The translations under genes were made by a program, and so were the position numbers. Positions 19,350-29,628 of a DNA stretch of 64,000 nucleotides are shown here, in pieces; positions within the stretch are counted from its first letter, which is position 1, and each line of letters opens with the position of its first letter. Source of the DNA: Bombilactobacillus apium. GTDB lineage: Bacteria > Bacillota > Bacilli > Lactobacillales > Lactobacillaceae. The stretch covers positions 62,001 through 126,000 of the forward strand of contig NZ_JABZEC010000003.1 of assembly GCF_013385145.1 (NCBI RefSeq), read 5' to 3'. The notes under the pieces are model-generated. The model did not search any database. It was not told where the DNA came from and saw only the letters and a program-made list of their open reading frames with translations.

Positions 19350-21443
19350 TTAATCTTTCGGATCAGAATCATCCTCTGTCGGCTTGATGTCTGTTGCTTT
19401 TTCTTCAGAATCAGCTTCAGTTTGCTCATGTTGTTCTTCTCGAGCTTGCTTAGCTTCATCACGAAGTTGAGCCGCCTTCTTAGCTTCTTCAAAAGTCGAA
19501 GCCTTCTCAGAAGGAAATTCTTCTTGATCTTTTTCAGGCATCTTGCCCGTGTTATAAAGACTTAAAATCTGAGCCTCATCTAAGGTTTCATACTTCAGCA
19601 AAGCTTCCGCAATCGCCTTATGTTGTTCCCGATGAGTCTGAATAATTTCAATCGCTTTTTGATGACCTTCATCCAATAACTTGCGAATTTCTTCATCAAT
19701 CGCGGTCGCCGTTTCCTGAGAATAATTAGCTTGGCCGTAAGCTCCAACTGGGGCTCCACCTTTTTCTAATTGTACCATTCCCAAACGGTCCGACATTCCA
19801 TATTCGGTGACCATTGCCCGGGCAATTTGGGTTGCCTGTTCAAAGTCGTTGGAAGCTCCGGAAGATTGACTACCAAAGATGATTTCTTCAGCAGTCCGTC
19901 CCCCCATTAAACCAGCGATTTGTTCCATTAAATCTTTCTTGGTTAAGAGGTTTTGATCTTCTTTAGGCAACATGATGGCATATCCACCAGCTCGCCCCCG
20001 CGGAATAATCGTAACTTTCCGGACTACTCGCGAGTCACTCAAGACAACCCCAATAATTGCGTGTCCAGCTTCGTGGTAAGCCACAGTATTTTTTTCGACT
20101 GGTGAAATAACTCGATCTTTTTTCGCCGGTCCAGCGATAACCCGATCTTCCGCTTCATCAATATCCGCTGCATCAATCTTGGTCTTGTTCCGCTCCGCCG
20201 CTACTAAAGCAGCTTCGTTGAGGACATTTTCCAAATCAGCCCCGACAAAGCCAGGTGTCTGTTGCGCAATGACTTTCAAATCAACATCCTCAGTCAAAGG
20301 CTTGTTCTTAGCGTGAACCTTCAAGATTGCTTCTCGACCCTTAACATCTGGTCGACCAACTAAGATCTTTCGGTCAAATCGACCTGGCCGCAGTAAGGCC
20401 GGATCCAAAACATCAGAACGGTTAGTAGCCGCAATGACAATAATTCCTTCTTTACCCGTGAAACCATCCATTTCAACCAATAATTGGTTCAAGGTTTGTT
20501 CCCGTTCATCATTGCCACCGCCGGTTTTACCATTGCCCCGTTGCCGACCAATGGCATCAATTTCATCAATAAAGATAATCGCTGGTGCGTTCTTCTTGGC
20601 ATTCGTAAATAAATCGCGAACCCGGGAAGCTCCGACCCCAACAAACATTTCTACAAAGTCAGAACCAGAAATTGAATAGAAAGGTACACCGGCTTCGCCA
20701 GCAACTGCTCGAGCTAACAAGGTTTTTCCGGTTCCCGGAGGTCCTTCTAGTAAAACACCTGACGGAATTCGGGCTCCTAAAGCCAAATACTTCCGAGGAT
20801 CTTTCAAGAAGTCGACGACTTCAACTAACTCTTGCTTTTCTTCTTCTGCTCCAGCGACATCAGAAAAACGAACTTTATTTTTCTTGGGATCGACCGGTTT
20901 GGTTTGAGTTTTACCAAAACTCATAATCTTACCGGCACCACCGCCACCTTGACCAGCTTGCCCCATCATTGAGTACAATAGGAAAGCAAAGAACAAGAAC
21001 GGAACAATCGTCAAAGCAATATTGAGCCACATCCCATTTTGAGATTCGCCTTCAGTATTCATCTTTGTCTTTGATTGCTGGGCAGCAGCATTAATTTCTT
21101 TCAAAGATGCATCGTTCGGCAAAATCGTCGCCTTAAATTTATCTGACTTATGGATCGTAGCGGCAGACTTCCCTAAAATAGCTAAACCACTATTATTAGT
21201 CTTTTTCGGGGATTCCGCTTTTTTCAAAGTTCCTGAAACGTGGTAAACCCCATTAGCGGGCTGCAAGGCAAAATTCTTAATCTTCTTAGCCTTTAACTTG
21301 GTCACAAATTCACTGGAAGTGAGATTCTCCGTTTGAGCAGAACCTTGCCCTCCAACAAACCAGCTTGTTGCCAAGACTAAGAGGATAAAAATAATGATAT
21401 AAAATAGACTGTTATTGCGGAGCCCATTTCGATTATTTTTCAA
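19350..21443 (-). CDS. ftsH: ATP-dependent zinc metalloprotease FtsH
   Basis: Membrane-anchored AAA+ protease for quality control and regulated proteolysis. The 697-residue protein has an N-terminal transmembrane segment (about 12-30), an extracytoplasmic loop, a second segment (about 138-160), and an AAA module with Walker [14 protein letters not shown] and Walker [10 protein letters not shown]. The SRH region and zinc protease motif HEAGH follow. The C-terminus is a long Glu/Lys/Asp-rich tail of about 60 residues. The start is TTG at 21443, with TGGAGG upstream. It follows hpt, the classic tilS-hpt-ftsH order. Confidence 0.97.
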   Translation of the reverse strand: MKNNRNGLRNNSLFYIIIFILLVLATSWFVGGQGSAQTENLTSSEFVTKLKAKKIKNFALQPANGVYHVSGTLKKAESPKKTNNSGLAILGKSAATIHKSDKFKATILPNDASLKEINAAAQQSKTKMNTEGESQNGMWLNIALTIVPFLFFAFLLYSMMGQAGQGGGGAGKIMSFGKTQTKPVDPKKNKVRFSDVAGAEEEKQELVEVVDFLKDPRKYLALGARIPSGVLLEGPPGTGKTLLARAVAGEAGVPFYSISGSDFVEMFVGVGASRVRDLFTNAKKNAPAIIFIDEIDAIGRQRGNGKTGGGNDEREQTLNQLLVEMDGFTGKEGIIVIAATNRSDVLDPALLRPGRFDRKILVGRPDVKGREAILKVHAKNKPLTEDVDLKVIAQQTPGFVGADLENVLNEAALVAAERNKTKIDAADIDEAEDRVIAGPAKKDRVISPVEKNTVAYHEAGHAIIGVVLSDSRVVRKVTIIPRGRAGGYAIMLPKEDQNLLTKKDLMEQIAGLMGGRTAEEIIFGSQSSGASNDFEQATQIARAMVTEYGMSDRLGMVQLEKGGAPVGAYGQANYSQETATAIDEEIRKLLDEGHQKAIEIIQTHREQHKAIAEALLKYETLDEAQILSLYNTGKMPEKDQEEFPSEKASTFEEAKKAAQLRDEAKQAREEQHEQTEADSEEKATDIKPTEDDSDPKD

Positions 21444-21504
21444 TCTGATTTTCCTCCAAAGTATCTAGCTTGCACTCTATGCTAACACATTCAAAAAAGT
21501 GCTT

Positions 21505-22047
21505 CTACTTATAAACGTCAGGTTTCAAAATTCCTATATAAGGCAAATTACGATATTTATCTTGATAGTCCATGCCGTAGCCAACAATAAATTCATCGGG
21601 ACACTCTAAACCAACGTAATCTGGCTGCACTTCTCGTTGCCGATGCATTTTTTTATCAAGCATCGCAACTAACTTCATCGACTTAACTTTTCTTGTTTTA
21701 AATAATTCCATCAAAGCTTGTAAGGTAATTCCGGTATCCACAATATCTTCGACAAAAATAACATCTCTTCCGGCAACCGAAACATCCAGATCCTTCAAAA
21801 TTTTGACCGCACCTGATGAACTGGTTTGCCCATTATAACTGGAGACATCCATGAAATCGACACTTAATTCGGTTGGGATCTGCCGCATTAAATCGGTCAA
21901 AAAAACGACCGCACCTTTCAGAATACAGACAAAAATTGGCTGCTTACCCGCGTAGTCCTGAGCTAACTGTCGGCCTAAACGTTGATTGGCTGCAGCTAAG
22001 TCTTCTGCTGTATATAACACTCGTTGAATATCTTGATTCAGATCCAC
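21505..22047 (-). CDS. hpt: Hypoxanthine-guanine phosphoribosyltransferase
   Basis: Salvages hypoxanthine and guanine with PRPP to IMP/GMP. The 180-residue protein has the PRPP loop VIFVEDIVDTGITLQAL, the flexible-loop SSYNG and the base-binding C-terminus (FIVGYGMDYQDKYRNLPYIG). Start GTG at 22047 with GGAGAA upstream. It lies between tilS and ftsH with a 4-base gap to tilS, implying translational coupling. Confidence 0.96.
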   Translation of the reverse strand: MDLNQDIQRVLYTAEDLAAANQRLGRQLAQDYAGKQPIFVCILKGAVVFLTDLMRQIPTELSVDFMDVSSYNGQTSSSGAVKILKDLDVSVAGRDVIFVEDIVDTGITLQALMELFKTRKVKSMKLVAMLDKKMHRQREVQPDYVGLECPDEFIVGYGMDYQDKYRNLPYIGILKPDVYK

Positions 22048-22051
22048 TAAA

Positions 22052-23374
22052 TTATTCTCCTATCTCAACTTTGAAGTAGTAGTTCTTCGGTTGAACCTGA
22101 TTGCGATAGATCTTTTCTACCCAGACAATCTGGTCATCGAAGGTCAAAACCCAACAACTTTGGCGTTGCCAAAGCGGAAGCTGATAACTAATAAAACGCC
22201 GGGTCAATTTTTGTTGTTGACCATTAGCTAAGATTAGTCGGTCTTGGGGTCGGGGATGACGCAATTCAATTTTTTGCGGCCAACGACAAACCCCAAAAGC
22301 TTCCTTAGCAGTGGGTAAAGACTGCTTTATTGTAACCTTTTTTGCTTGATTTGCAAGGAGTGGTTGATTAATTTGTAAGCGGTAACTAACGTCTTCTACC
22401 GGAGACCATGCTGGACCTAGATAAACTTGGCTATAACTTTTTTGTAGAATTAAATTAGTCGCAAAATTTAATTTACCGTTTCCTCCTCGCAGTATCTTTT
22501 CAATCTGCTTTAGCTGCCGGCCACTTAATTCTAAGTGAAAACGCTGATGAAAAATAAACTGAATCCATAAAGCTTGCTGGGCCGGTGTTAAACTTGTAAC
22601 CTGTTGGAACTCTAACAAATATCCAGCTGCGTAAGGAAGGAGTGCCTTTTCTTCTAATTGCATGAAATACTGTTCAACCAATTGTTGCGCCAATTGATTT
22701 TGTTGAACAAAATTAGTCACATGCTGTTCCAGTTGGGGACTTTCTCGTTTCAGCAAGGGTGTTACCTGTCGGCGAAGGCGGTTGCGTAAAGTAATATCTG
22801 TAAAATTAGTCGCATCAACAGCATATTCAAGCTGCCGGCGCTGTAAATAATCCTGTAACTCTAGCTTAGAAAAAGTCAACAAGGGACGAACCAAGCTTTG
22901 TTTTCCCAAAGATCGATGATCCGTAATCCCTTTCATTTCCCAAAAACTACCACTACGAAGCAGCTTCATAAGCACTGTTTCCAGTTGATCATCATTTTGA
23001 TGGGCTGTGACCAGCTTGGTCAAGTGTTCTTGAGCCATCACCTTCTGAAAAAAAGCATAACGAAAGTCACGAGCCGCATTTTCCATTCCCTTTGTAGGAG
23101 CTTGCTCCCATTGGGTAGTAAAAAAAGAGACTTGGTATTTTTCACAAAAAGTGCGGACCAAGGTAATCTCTTGGGAGCTTTCGGCCCGTAACTGGAAATC
23201 AACACTAGCGACGTAAAGTTGGGGTCTTAAATCAGCCGGGAGACTTAATAAAAGCGCCAAGAGTGCTAAGGAATCGCTTCCTCCACTCACTGCTACCAGA
23301 ACTCGGTCCCTAGTTTGAAAGTAGTTATTTTGGCGAACCACTTCTTGAAATTTTGATTCCGTTTGATCTTTCAT
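22052..23374 (-). CDS. tilS: tRNA(Ile)-lysidine synthetase
   Basis: Converts C34 of the CAU-anticodon isoleucine tRNA to lysidine, an essential step for AUA decoding. The N-terminal ATP-pyrophosphatase motif is VAVSGGSDSLALL, followed by the TilS substrate-binding and C-terminal domains. The start is placed at the ATG at 23374 (MKDQTESKF), giving 440 residues and the usual N-terminal spacing to SGGSDS. The extension to 23431 overlaps yabR and its terminator hairpin. No good ribosome binding site precedes 23374, so the start is the least certain part. Confidence 0.92.
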   Translation of the reverse strand: MKDQTESKFQEVVRQNNYFQTRDRVLVAVSGGSDSLALLALLLSLPADLRPQLYVASVDFQLRAESSQEITLVRTFCEKYQVSFFTTQWEQAPTKGMENAARDFRYAFFQKVMAQEHLTKLVTAHQNDDQLETVLMKLLRSGSFWEMKGITDHRSLGKQSLVRPLLTFSKLELQDYLQRRQLEYAVDATNFTDITLRNRLRRQVTPLLKRESPQLEQHVTNFVQQNQLAQQLVEQYFMQLEEKALLPYAAGYLLEFQQVTSLTPAQQALWIQFIFHQRFHLELSGRQLKQIEKILRGGNGKLNFATNLILQKSYSQVYLGPAWSPVEDVSYRLQINQPLLANQAKKVTIKQSLPTAKEAFGVCRWPQKIELRHPRPQDRLILANGQQQKLTRRFISYQLPLWQRQSCWVLTFDDQIVWVEKIYRNQVQPKNYYFKVEIGE

Positions 23375-23380
23375 GATACT

Positions 23381-23407
23381 AAAAAAGTTCGAATTAAAAT
23401 CGAACTT
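23381..23407 (-). terminator. Hairpin terminator between yabR and tilS
   Basis: Minus-strand AAGTTCGA-N7-TCGAACTT followed by six Ts, overlapping the yabR stop codon. It would reduce transcription into tilS-hpt-ftsH from the upstream genes. Confidence 0.75.
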
Positions 23408-23840
23408 AATTACGCCGACCTCCTCGGCCACCGCGTTTACCTTCTGTATTCTTCTTTAAAGTCGAGAGCCGATCTTGGCTCTGCTTCATAAAACCGGCTA
23501 AAAGACTATCGAAGTCTTCTTCAGGAGCCGGCTTATGAGCATGAACATGACTTTGACCGTGATTAGGTTTGGCATGTGTATGAGCATGATTAGTAGATTG
23601 GGACTGTGGATTTTCTGCTTGTTTAATTGATAAAGCAATCTTGCCATTATCATTACTTACAACAACCGCTGTAATCAGATCACCAACACTCAATTTATCG
23701 TGAATATCTTTGACATAGTCATTAGAAATCTGGCTAATATGTACCAGACCACTCTGACCATTACCAATATCAACAAAAGCACCGAAATTTTTAATCCCAG
23801 TAACTTTGCCTGTCACTTTTGTTCCTACTGATACGGTCAT
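23406..23840 (-). CDS. yabR: S1 domain RNA-binding protein (YabR-like)
   Basis: A single N-terminal S1 RNA-binding domain (about 1-75: GTKVTGKVTGIKNFGAFVDIG, LVHISQIS) plus a His-rich low-complexity linker (HAHTHAKPNHGQSHVHAHKP) and a Gly/Arg-rich basic tail (GKRGGRGGRRN). Length is 144 residues. In Bacillus yabR sits between divIC and tilS, exactly as here. A general role in RNA or ribosome metabolism is assumed; the specific function is unknown. The His-rich stretch could bind metal, which is only an inference. Confidence 0.9.
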   Translation of the reverse strand: MTVSVGTKVTGKVTGIKNFGAFVDIGNGQSGLVHISQISNDYVKDIHDKLSVGDLITAVVVSNDNGKIALSIKQAENPQSQSTNHAHTHAKPNHGQSHVHAHKPAPEEDFDSLLAGFMKQSQDRLSTLKKNTEGKRGGRGGRRN

Positions 23841-23856
23841 TTTATCTAAATACTCC

Positions 23857-24249
23857 TTAAAAATTTAAATTTTGATTGGTAGAGCCTGGTAGATTATAGA
23901 TGGTTTCGTTATCTTTAGAATAATTAAAACGATAACGGATTAAATCATCTAAATAATCCGGATCATGGAGTTGTTGGATTTCAACCTTAAGATCTGCTCC
24001 CTTTTTCCTCGTAGCCTGAAGTTGGTGTTTTTGCTGGACTAATTGTGCCTGAAACGTTTGCTTTTGCGCATAGGCTTGATAAATATGTCCACCCAAAAAA
24101 GCAAAAACAAGCGTTCCCAGTAACGCTAAGGCTCCTAATCGTCTCCGATGAACCTTTTGCACACGTTGCTTGAACTGGGTCTCTGCTGACAAATCAGCAT
24201 TATCTAAATTAAGCGGCTGTTTTACTTGCGAACGCCTTAGACGCGGCAA
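23857..24249 (-). CDS. divIC: Septum formation initiator DivIC/FtsB family
   Basis: A small bitopic division protein that forms a complex with DivIB and FtsL at the septum. The 130-residue protein has a basic cytoplasmic N-terminus, one transmembrane helix (about 39-58, LGALALLGTLVFAFLGGHIY), a coiled coil (about 62-95) and the conserved DPDYLDDLIRYRFNYSKDNE motif. The start is TTG at 24249 with a GGGGGGA site upstream. Placed between rqcP and yabR. Confidence 0.92.
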   Translation of the reverse strand: MPRLRRSQVKQPLNLDNADLSAETQFKQRVQKVHRRRLGALALLGTLVFAFLGGHIYQAYAQKQTFQAQLVQQKHQLQATRKKGADLKVEIQQLHDPDYLDDLIRYRFNYSKDNETIYNLPGSTNQNLNF

Positions 24250-24327
24250 TTTGATCCCCCCAACCCAAAAAGCTCCTACAATGAGTATAACAACAACAAT
24301 ATTAGGTGTCTATCTTTTCTTCAGAAA

Positions 24328-24570
24328 CTAATCTAAACGTTGATATAAATCTTGAGCTTCATTTTTTTTAGCGATTAAATTTAAGGCTAGAACCTTAATC
24401 CGGACCGTCCGATCTCCATAGTGAATCGTGATTTGGTCCCCAACTTTTACTTCGGTAGCAGACTTAGCGGTTCGATCATTAACTTCAATCCGACCCTTGT
24501 CCGCAATTTGTTTTGCTAAAGTCCGCCGTTTAATTAACCGGGAAACTTTTAAATACTTATCTAAGCGCAT
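24328..24570 (-). CDS. rqcP: S4-domain ribosome quality-control protein RqcP
   Basis: An 80-residue S4 RNA-binding protein (MRLDKYLKVSRLIKRRTLAKQ). In Bacillus, RqcP (YabO) acts with RqcH in C-terminal alanine tailing of stalled nascent chains on 50S subunits. Size and position, downstream of the flippase gene and upstream of divIC, match yabO. The start overlaps the end of the flippase gene by 14 bases, so translation is probably coupled. Confidence 0.9.
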   Translation of the reverse strand: MRLDKYLKVSRLIKRRTLAKQIADKGRIEVNDRTAKSATEVKVGDQITIHYGDRTVRIKVLALNLIAKKNEAQDLYQRLD

Positions 24571-26110
24571 TTTGCTCCTCCTTCATTTTTCCTAATAGCC
24601 AAGAACCAATGGGAATTAGTTCCCACTCCGCCGCTGTTAATAAGTGCCAACGCCAGCTGAGAAATAGAACTAGGAAAACTCCACCCAAAACTCCCAAGAA
24701 TACTTCTCCCAAGGCAAGAACTCTCGTCAAAGGACCTAGTTGCAAGCCGAGAAACTGAAAAGCGACTTCTCCGAAAAACAAGCTCGCTCCCACCAAGCTC
24801 AGGCGAAGGAGAAAGGAGGGCAAACGCAAAACTTGCTTTAATTTTAGCTTAGCTCGCCGATAAATTAAAGCCGCAAGAACTAGACTAGCGAGAAAAGTTG
24901 CTCCACTAACTCCCCATAAGCCATAACTAGGAATCAGTAAATAATTGGCCCCGATTTTGACTAATAAAGCAATCAATAAAGGCGCCCAATTTTGCTTTTG
25001 CTGTTCTGCATTCATGATGGTATTCATAATCGTTGCTAGAGTAATAAAAATCACCGCTAAAACATAGAGACTCAAGGGACCACTAGCCGTGGCAGTCCGA
25101 AAAAGCAAGGTATTGATGGCCGGCATTAAAGCCGCTAAACCGAGGGCGGCCGCCGTTGCTAAAAATAAACTGATATGAATGACAGCCGCTGCTAATTCTT
25201 GGCGGGCAGAGTTCTTAAGGACAACCAGTTCCGGTAAAACAGCAGTTCCAAAAGAAACGGCAACTACTAGTACCAACTGCGCCAAAGGTTGGCCCCGATC
25301 AAAGATTCCCTTTAAAACTGCGGGATTAGTCCAAGCTGCTTGACACAACAATTTAAAAACCGTCACCGAATCAACTAACTGAAATAAGACCAAGAGACAA
25401 CCGTAGAGACTCAATAAGAAACCAGAGGTCCAAAAACGCTGGATCAAAGTTTTCACCGGCCAAGCCGAAGAGTTAACCAGCGGAGTTAAGTTTGCCTGGT
25501 GCGGCCAACAAAACAAGATGATTAAAGCGCCAACTGCGCCAAATAAGGCCCCACTATGAGCTCCTAATCCCATCTGATACCAATTCCAGTTTTCCTTTTG
25601 AAAAAAGAACGCTGCCAGAAGAATCACCCCGACCCGAATCAGCTGCTCAACTACTTGGGAAACAGCCGAAGGAGCCATCTGCAATTGTCCCTGAAAATTA
25701 CCGCGCCCAACTGCCAGCACCGGAGCGACTAAATAAAAACCGGCCAATACTTGAACTAAGGGAGTCAGCCGAAAATCGCCCATCATTCGAGCTAAGGAGG
25801 GCGCCAAAAACCAGAGGCTCAAAGCCCCTAAAAACCCCAGACCAGCGGCCAATTGCTGCAAACGAATAAAATTAGCCTGGCGATGCGTCGGATCTTCTGC
25901 AATAATTTGGGAAACAAACATCGGTAAACCGACCAAGGCGACCGCGCTACACAGACCATAAAAAGGATAGACTTGCTGATAAACAAAATAACCGTGGTCC
26001 CCCACAATATTTTGGAGAGGAACCCGATAAATGGCACTGAGAATTTTAACCACTAAGCTAGCTCCCGTTAAAATCCAAGTCCCGTGATAAAATTTCTGTC
26101 TCGATTTCAT
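24557..26110 (-). CDS. MOP-superfamily polysaccharide/lipid flippase (MurJ/SpoVB/YabM-like)
   Basis: An integral membrane protein of 517 residues with about 14 hydrophobic helices, of the MATE/MurJ/PST fold that flips lipid-linked wall precursors or polysaccharides. The start is the ATG at 26110 (MKSRQKFYHGTWILTG), with AAGGA 10 bases upstream; an ORF extension to 26233 lies inside mfd. Conserved features include the N-terminal IYRVPLQNIVGDHGYFVYQ block. Position after mfd and before rqcP matches Bacillus yabM. Its substrate cannot be told from sequence. Confidence 0.9.
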   Translation of the reverse strand: MKSRQKFYHGTWILTGASLVVKILSAIYRVPLQNIVGDHGYFVYQQVYPFYGLCSAVALVGLPMFVSQIIAEDPTHRQANFIRLQQLAAGLGFLGALSLWFLAPSLARMMGDFRLTPLVQVLAGFYLVAPVLAVGRGNFQGQLQMAPSAVSQVVEQLIRVGVILLAAFFFQKENWNWYQMGLGAHSGALFGAVGALIILFCWPHQANLTPLVNSSAWPVKTLIQRFWTSGFLLSLYGCLLVLFQLVDSVTVFKLLCQAAWTNPAVLKGIFDRGQPLAQLVLVVAVSFGTAVLPELVVLKNSARQELAAAVIHISLFLATAAALGLAALMPAINTLLFRTATASGPLSLYVLAVIFITLATIMNTIMNAEQQKQNWAPLLIALLVKIGANYLLIPSYGLWGVSGATFLASLVLAALIYRRAKLKLKQVLRLPSFLLRLSLVGASLFFGEVAFQFLGLQLGPLTRVLALGEVFLGVLGGVFLVLFLSWRWHLLTAAEWELIPIGSWLLGKMKEEQNALR

Positions 26111-26111
26111 A

Positions 26112-29100
26112 TTATTTTGATCCTTGAGCAGCTTGGGCACAGGCCGTGACAAATTTAAAAAGTTCGGGCAATAACTGGTCTTCTGCTGCTGGCAATTGGA
26201 AGGTAACTTGAAATTGTTGGTGTTCATTAGCAACGCGAGCTTTCAAGGTAACTTGAGCTAATAATTGGAAAATCTTTTCACCGGAAAGATACTTTTGAGC
26301 TTGTGGAGCAAAACGGACCAGCACTCCTTGTGGATGTTGATTAATTTGTTCAACCAAGGCTTGATCAGCCACCAACTTCAATTGAGTCATCTGGAATAAA
26401 TTTGCGACGACTTCAGGATAAGTGCCAAAACGCTCGCGAACCTCTTGGCGTAATTGTTCTAAGTGTTCTAAATCACCCACTAAACGTAAGCGCTTATAAA
26501 TTTCAATTTTCTGCCGGGAATCACTAATGTAGTCATCCGGCAAATAAGCTTCCACAGCCAACTTCAATTCGGCATCGGTCGTCAAGCTCTTAGCCTGTTT
26601 ACCTTGCCGCTTAGTTACTGCTTCTTGGAGCATCTGAGTATATAAGTCATAACCCACCGAATTGATAAAGCCGTGCTGCTGTTTGCCCAACAAATCTCCG
26701 GCTCCGCGAATCGATAAATCACGCATTGCAATTTTAAAACCGGAACCCAATTCCGTGAAATCCTTGAGTGCTGCTAAGCGTTTTTCGCTCACCTCGGTTA
26801 GATTTTTATCAGGACGATACATAAAATAAGCGTAAGCCAGACGACTGGAACGCCCTACACGTCCTCGAAGTTGATACAGTTGGGATAAACCATAATGATC
26901 GGCATTTTCCACGATTAAGGTATTGGCATTGGGTAAATCGACCCCGGTTTCAATAATCGTCGTGGTTACCAAAACATCGTAGAGCCCTTCTAAGAAGTCG
27001 CTCATTACTTGTTCTAATTGGATCTGAGTCATTTGACCGTTAACAATTCCCACCCGGGCTTCGGGAACTAAGCCTTGCAGCAGTTGGGCAACTTTAGCCA
27101 TATCCTCAACCCGATTATGGAGGTAAAAAACTTGACCATGCCGGGCTAATTCTCGATGAATCGCGCTTTGGATAATATCATAATTTTGTTCTAAAACTAG
27201 AGTTTGAATCGGATAGCGATTTGGTGGTGGCGTCTCAATTACTGAAAGTTGACGTACACCATTAAGAGACATATTCAAGGTTCGGGGAATTGGGGTCGCG
27301 GTCATCGTCAAAACATCAATTTGCGATTTCAACTGTTTTAAACGTTCTTTATGTTTAACCCCAAATCTTTGTTCCTCATCGACAATCAACAAGCCTAAAT
27401 CCAAAAATTTAATATCCTTCGATAATAAACGATGCGTTCCCACGACAAGGTCCAATCTTCCAGCAGCTAAATCGACTTTAATTTGGGTTTGTTGGGCGCG
27501 GGTTTGAAAACGAGACAAAACCGCAAACTTGACCGGAAAGCCTTGAAAGCGGGCTTGAATTGTTTGGTAATGTTGCTGGGCTAAAATTGTGGTTGGTACC
27601 AAAAAAGCCACTTGTTTACCACCCATAATCGCCTTGAAAGCGGCTCTCAAAGCTACTTCCGTTTTACCAAAACCGACATCCCCCACAAGCAAGCGATCCA
27701 TTGGATGGGGCTGTTGCATATCCTGCTTAATTTCCGCAACACTGCGCAATTGATCCGGCGTTTCGATATAAGGAAATTGGTCTTCAAATTTTGTTTGTAA
27801 ATCATCATCTGGTGGAAAAGCAAAACCCAGTTCGGCAGCTCTTTGGGCGGACAAAGCAATTAAATCATCAGCAATATCTTCGATATTTTGTTGAACCTTT
27901 TGCTTGGTCTTATGCCATTCCTGTCCCCCTAACTTGTTCAAACGCGGCTTTTTGCCTTCTGAAGCCACATACTTTTGGACTAAGTTTAATTGGTTCACGG
28001 GAACCAAAATCTGGCCATCATCACGATAAGTTAAGGTTAAGTAATCATTATGCTTTCCATCGACCGTCAAGGTCTGCAAACCTTCAAAACGACCAATCCC
28101 GTGATTCAAGTGCACCACATAATCGCCGGGTTTGAGATCTGTATAACTTTTTAAGCGTTGGGCATTAGTCAATTGGGTGCGTGGCGGCCGCGCATGGGGT
28201 GGTCGATTAAACAATTCCCGTTCGGTTAACAAGACTAATTTTGCGTTGGGAAATTCAATCCCTGATTGCAAATTTCCTTCAACTAACTGTACTTTCCCCG
28301 GTTCTAAATCATTTAAAGTTCGCGTCGGAGCCGAAATCGCAAAATCTGCCAAGGTTTGCGTGAACTTTTGAAGCCGCGTTGCGTCACTAAGAAATAAAAC
28401 AACGGTCACTTCTTGATGTTGCCAACGTTCTAATTCCATTTTGAGAGCTGGCAGATTGCTATAAAATTGCTGCACACTCCGAGTAGTTAAGGATAATAGT
28501 TGATCTAGATGCCGTCTTTGACGGGCAAAAACCGTTAACTCAATCTGAGCCACATCGACCTGTTGCCAGTGTTTAGAAAACCGATCGGTCGGCAGCGTAG
28601 TTTTTAAAACTCGACCTTGATTTAATTGTTCCTGCCACCAAGTTAAATTTTCCGTCATAGTTGTTTGGGCCTGAGCGGCAATTCGATCCCAATCGTCGTA
28701 AACTATGGCTCCTGTAGAAGGTAAATAAGAACTCAACGTTTGTTTAGAAGAATATAAGTAGTTGATATAACTTTCTAGATGCGGTCCCGGTCGACCGGCG
28801 GCTAGTTCGGTTAGATCATCAACAAAAGATTGCCGTAATTTTTTTTGATCTTCCGTTTGTTTTAAATGAACCAATTGCTGGTCTAAATCTTTTTGAATCT
28901 TTATTCCGACTGCTTGATACTGCTTTTCACTGGCGAAACGATCGGTCGCTGGAATTAAGTGAACCTCGGACACTGCAGCTTGATTACGCTGAGTCGCCGG
29001 ATCCAGTTCGTGCAGACTTTCGATGGTGTCCCCGAAAAATTCACACCGCCAAGCAGTAGCAGCCAAAGGAGCATATAAATCCAAGATATCACCTCTTAGG

Positions 29101-29618
29101 GCGAATTCCCCTGGGTGAGTGACTAAATTTTCTCGCCGATAACCAGCAGCAACTAAGCGCCGGCTTAAAGTTTCCTGATCCCATTCTTGGTCAACCGCGA
29201 GCGTTAAAGAGCTTTCTTGAAACTGTTGCGGTGAAGGAAGCGGATAAGTAACCCCCACGCCGGCACTAACCACGACTCCCGGTTTTTGCGATAGCAAAAA
29301 ATCCAACGTTTGTAAACGTTGGTCTAAGCTTTCTGGAGAACTGATCGCCTGTTGAGTAGCTAACGAATCGGCTACTGGAAACGAGTGAACCTGTTCTTTC
29401 GATAAAAACTGTCCCAAATCTTCAAACAAACGCTGGGCTTGGTAAGGATCAGGTTCGACAACTAGAATCGGCTGCTGAGTTTGATCTACCAAGTTAGCCA
29501 AAAATAAAGCCTTCGAACTAGCTAATAATCCCGTAACCATTTGCCAAGTTTGTGGTTTTAATTTGGTAATAAATTGTTGAATTGAAGGATTATCTTTCCA
29601 AAAATCAATTAGCTGCAC
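26112..29618 (-). CDS. mfd: Transcription-repair coupling factor
   Basis: Removes RNA polymerase stalled at lesions and recruits UvrA. The 1168-residue protein shows the UvrB-like N-terminal domains, the RNA-polymerase interacting domain (GDYVVHLNHGIGRFEGL, about 480-500), and SF2 translocase motifs: Walker A VGDVGFGKTEVA, DEEQRFGVKHKE and TATPIPRT. A TRG relay (LLGKQQHGF) and an autoinhibitory C-terminal domain follow. The GTG at 29618 is chosen since AAGGAG is 6 bases upstream; a TTG two codons earlier is too close to it. Follows pth. Confidence 0.97.
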   Translation of the reverse strand: MQLIDFWKDNPSIQQFITKLKPQTWQMVTGLLASSKALFLANLVDQTQQPILVVEPDPYQAQRLFEDLGQFLSKEQVHSFPVADSLATQQAISSPESLDQRLQTLDFLLSQKPGVVVSAGVGVTYPLPSPQQFQESSLTLAVDQEWDQETLSRRLVAAGYRRENLVTHPGEFALRGDILDLYAPLAATAWRCEFFGDTIESLHELDPATQRNQAAVSEVHLIPATDRFASEKQYQAVGIKIQKDLDQQLVHLKQTEDQKKLRQSFVDDLTELAAGRPGPHLESYINYLYSSKQTLSSYLPSTGAIVYDDWDRIAAQAQTTMTENLTWWQEQLNQGRVLKTTLPTDRFSKHWQQVDVAQIELTVFARQRRHLDQLLSLTTRSVQQFYSNLPALKMELERWQHQEVTVVLFLSDATRLQKFTQTLADFAISAPTRTLNDLEPGKVQLVEGNLQSGIEFPNAKLVLLTERELFNRPPHARPPRTQLTNAQRLKSYTDLKPGDYVVHLNHGIGRFEGLQTLTVDGKHNDYLTLTYRDDGQILVPVNQLNLVQKYVASEGKKPRLNKLGGQEWHKTKQKVQQNIEDIADDLIALSAQRAAELGFAFPPDDDLQTKFEDQFPYIETPDQLRSVAEIKQDMQQPHPMDRLLVGDVGFGKTEVALRAAFKAIMGGKQVAFLVPTTILAQQHYQTIQARFQGFPVKFAVLSRFQTRAQQTQIKVDLAAGRLDLVVGTHRLLSKDIKFLDLGLLIVDEEQRFGVKHKERLKQLKSQIDVLTMTATPIPRTLNMSLNGVRQLSVIETPPPNRYPIQTLVLEQNYDIIQSAIHRELARHGQVFYLHNRVEDMAKVAQLLQGLVPEARVGIVNGQMTQIQLEQVMSDFLEGLYDVLVTTTIIETGVDLPNANTLIVENADHYGLSQLYQLRGRVGRSSRLAYAYFMYRPDKNLTEVSEKRLAALKDFTELGSGFKIAMRDLSIRGAGDLLGKQQHGFINSVGYDLYTQMLQEAVTKRQGKQAKSLTTDAELKLAVEAYLPDDYISDSRQKIEIYKRLRLVGDLEHLEQLRQEVRERFGTYPEVVANLFQMTQLKLVADQALVEQINQHPQGVLVRFAPQAQKYLSGEKIFQLLAQVTLKARVANEHQQFQVTFQLPAAEDQLLPELFKFVTACAQAAQGSK

Positions 29619-29628
29619 GGGCAACTCC

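Noticed and set aside
27653-28135. ORFs of 68 and 114 residues on both strands inside mfd
   Set aside because: They lie wholly within the conserved mfd reading frame and show no family features.
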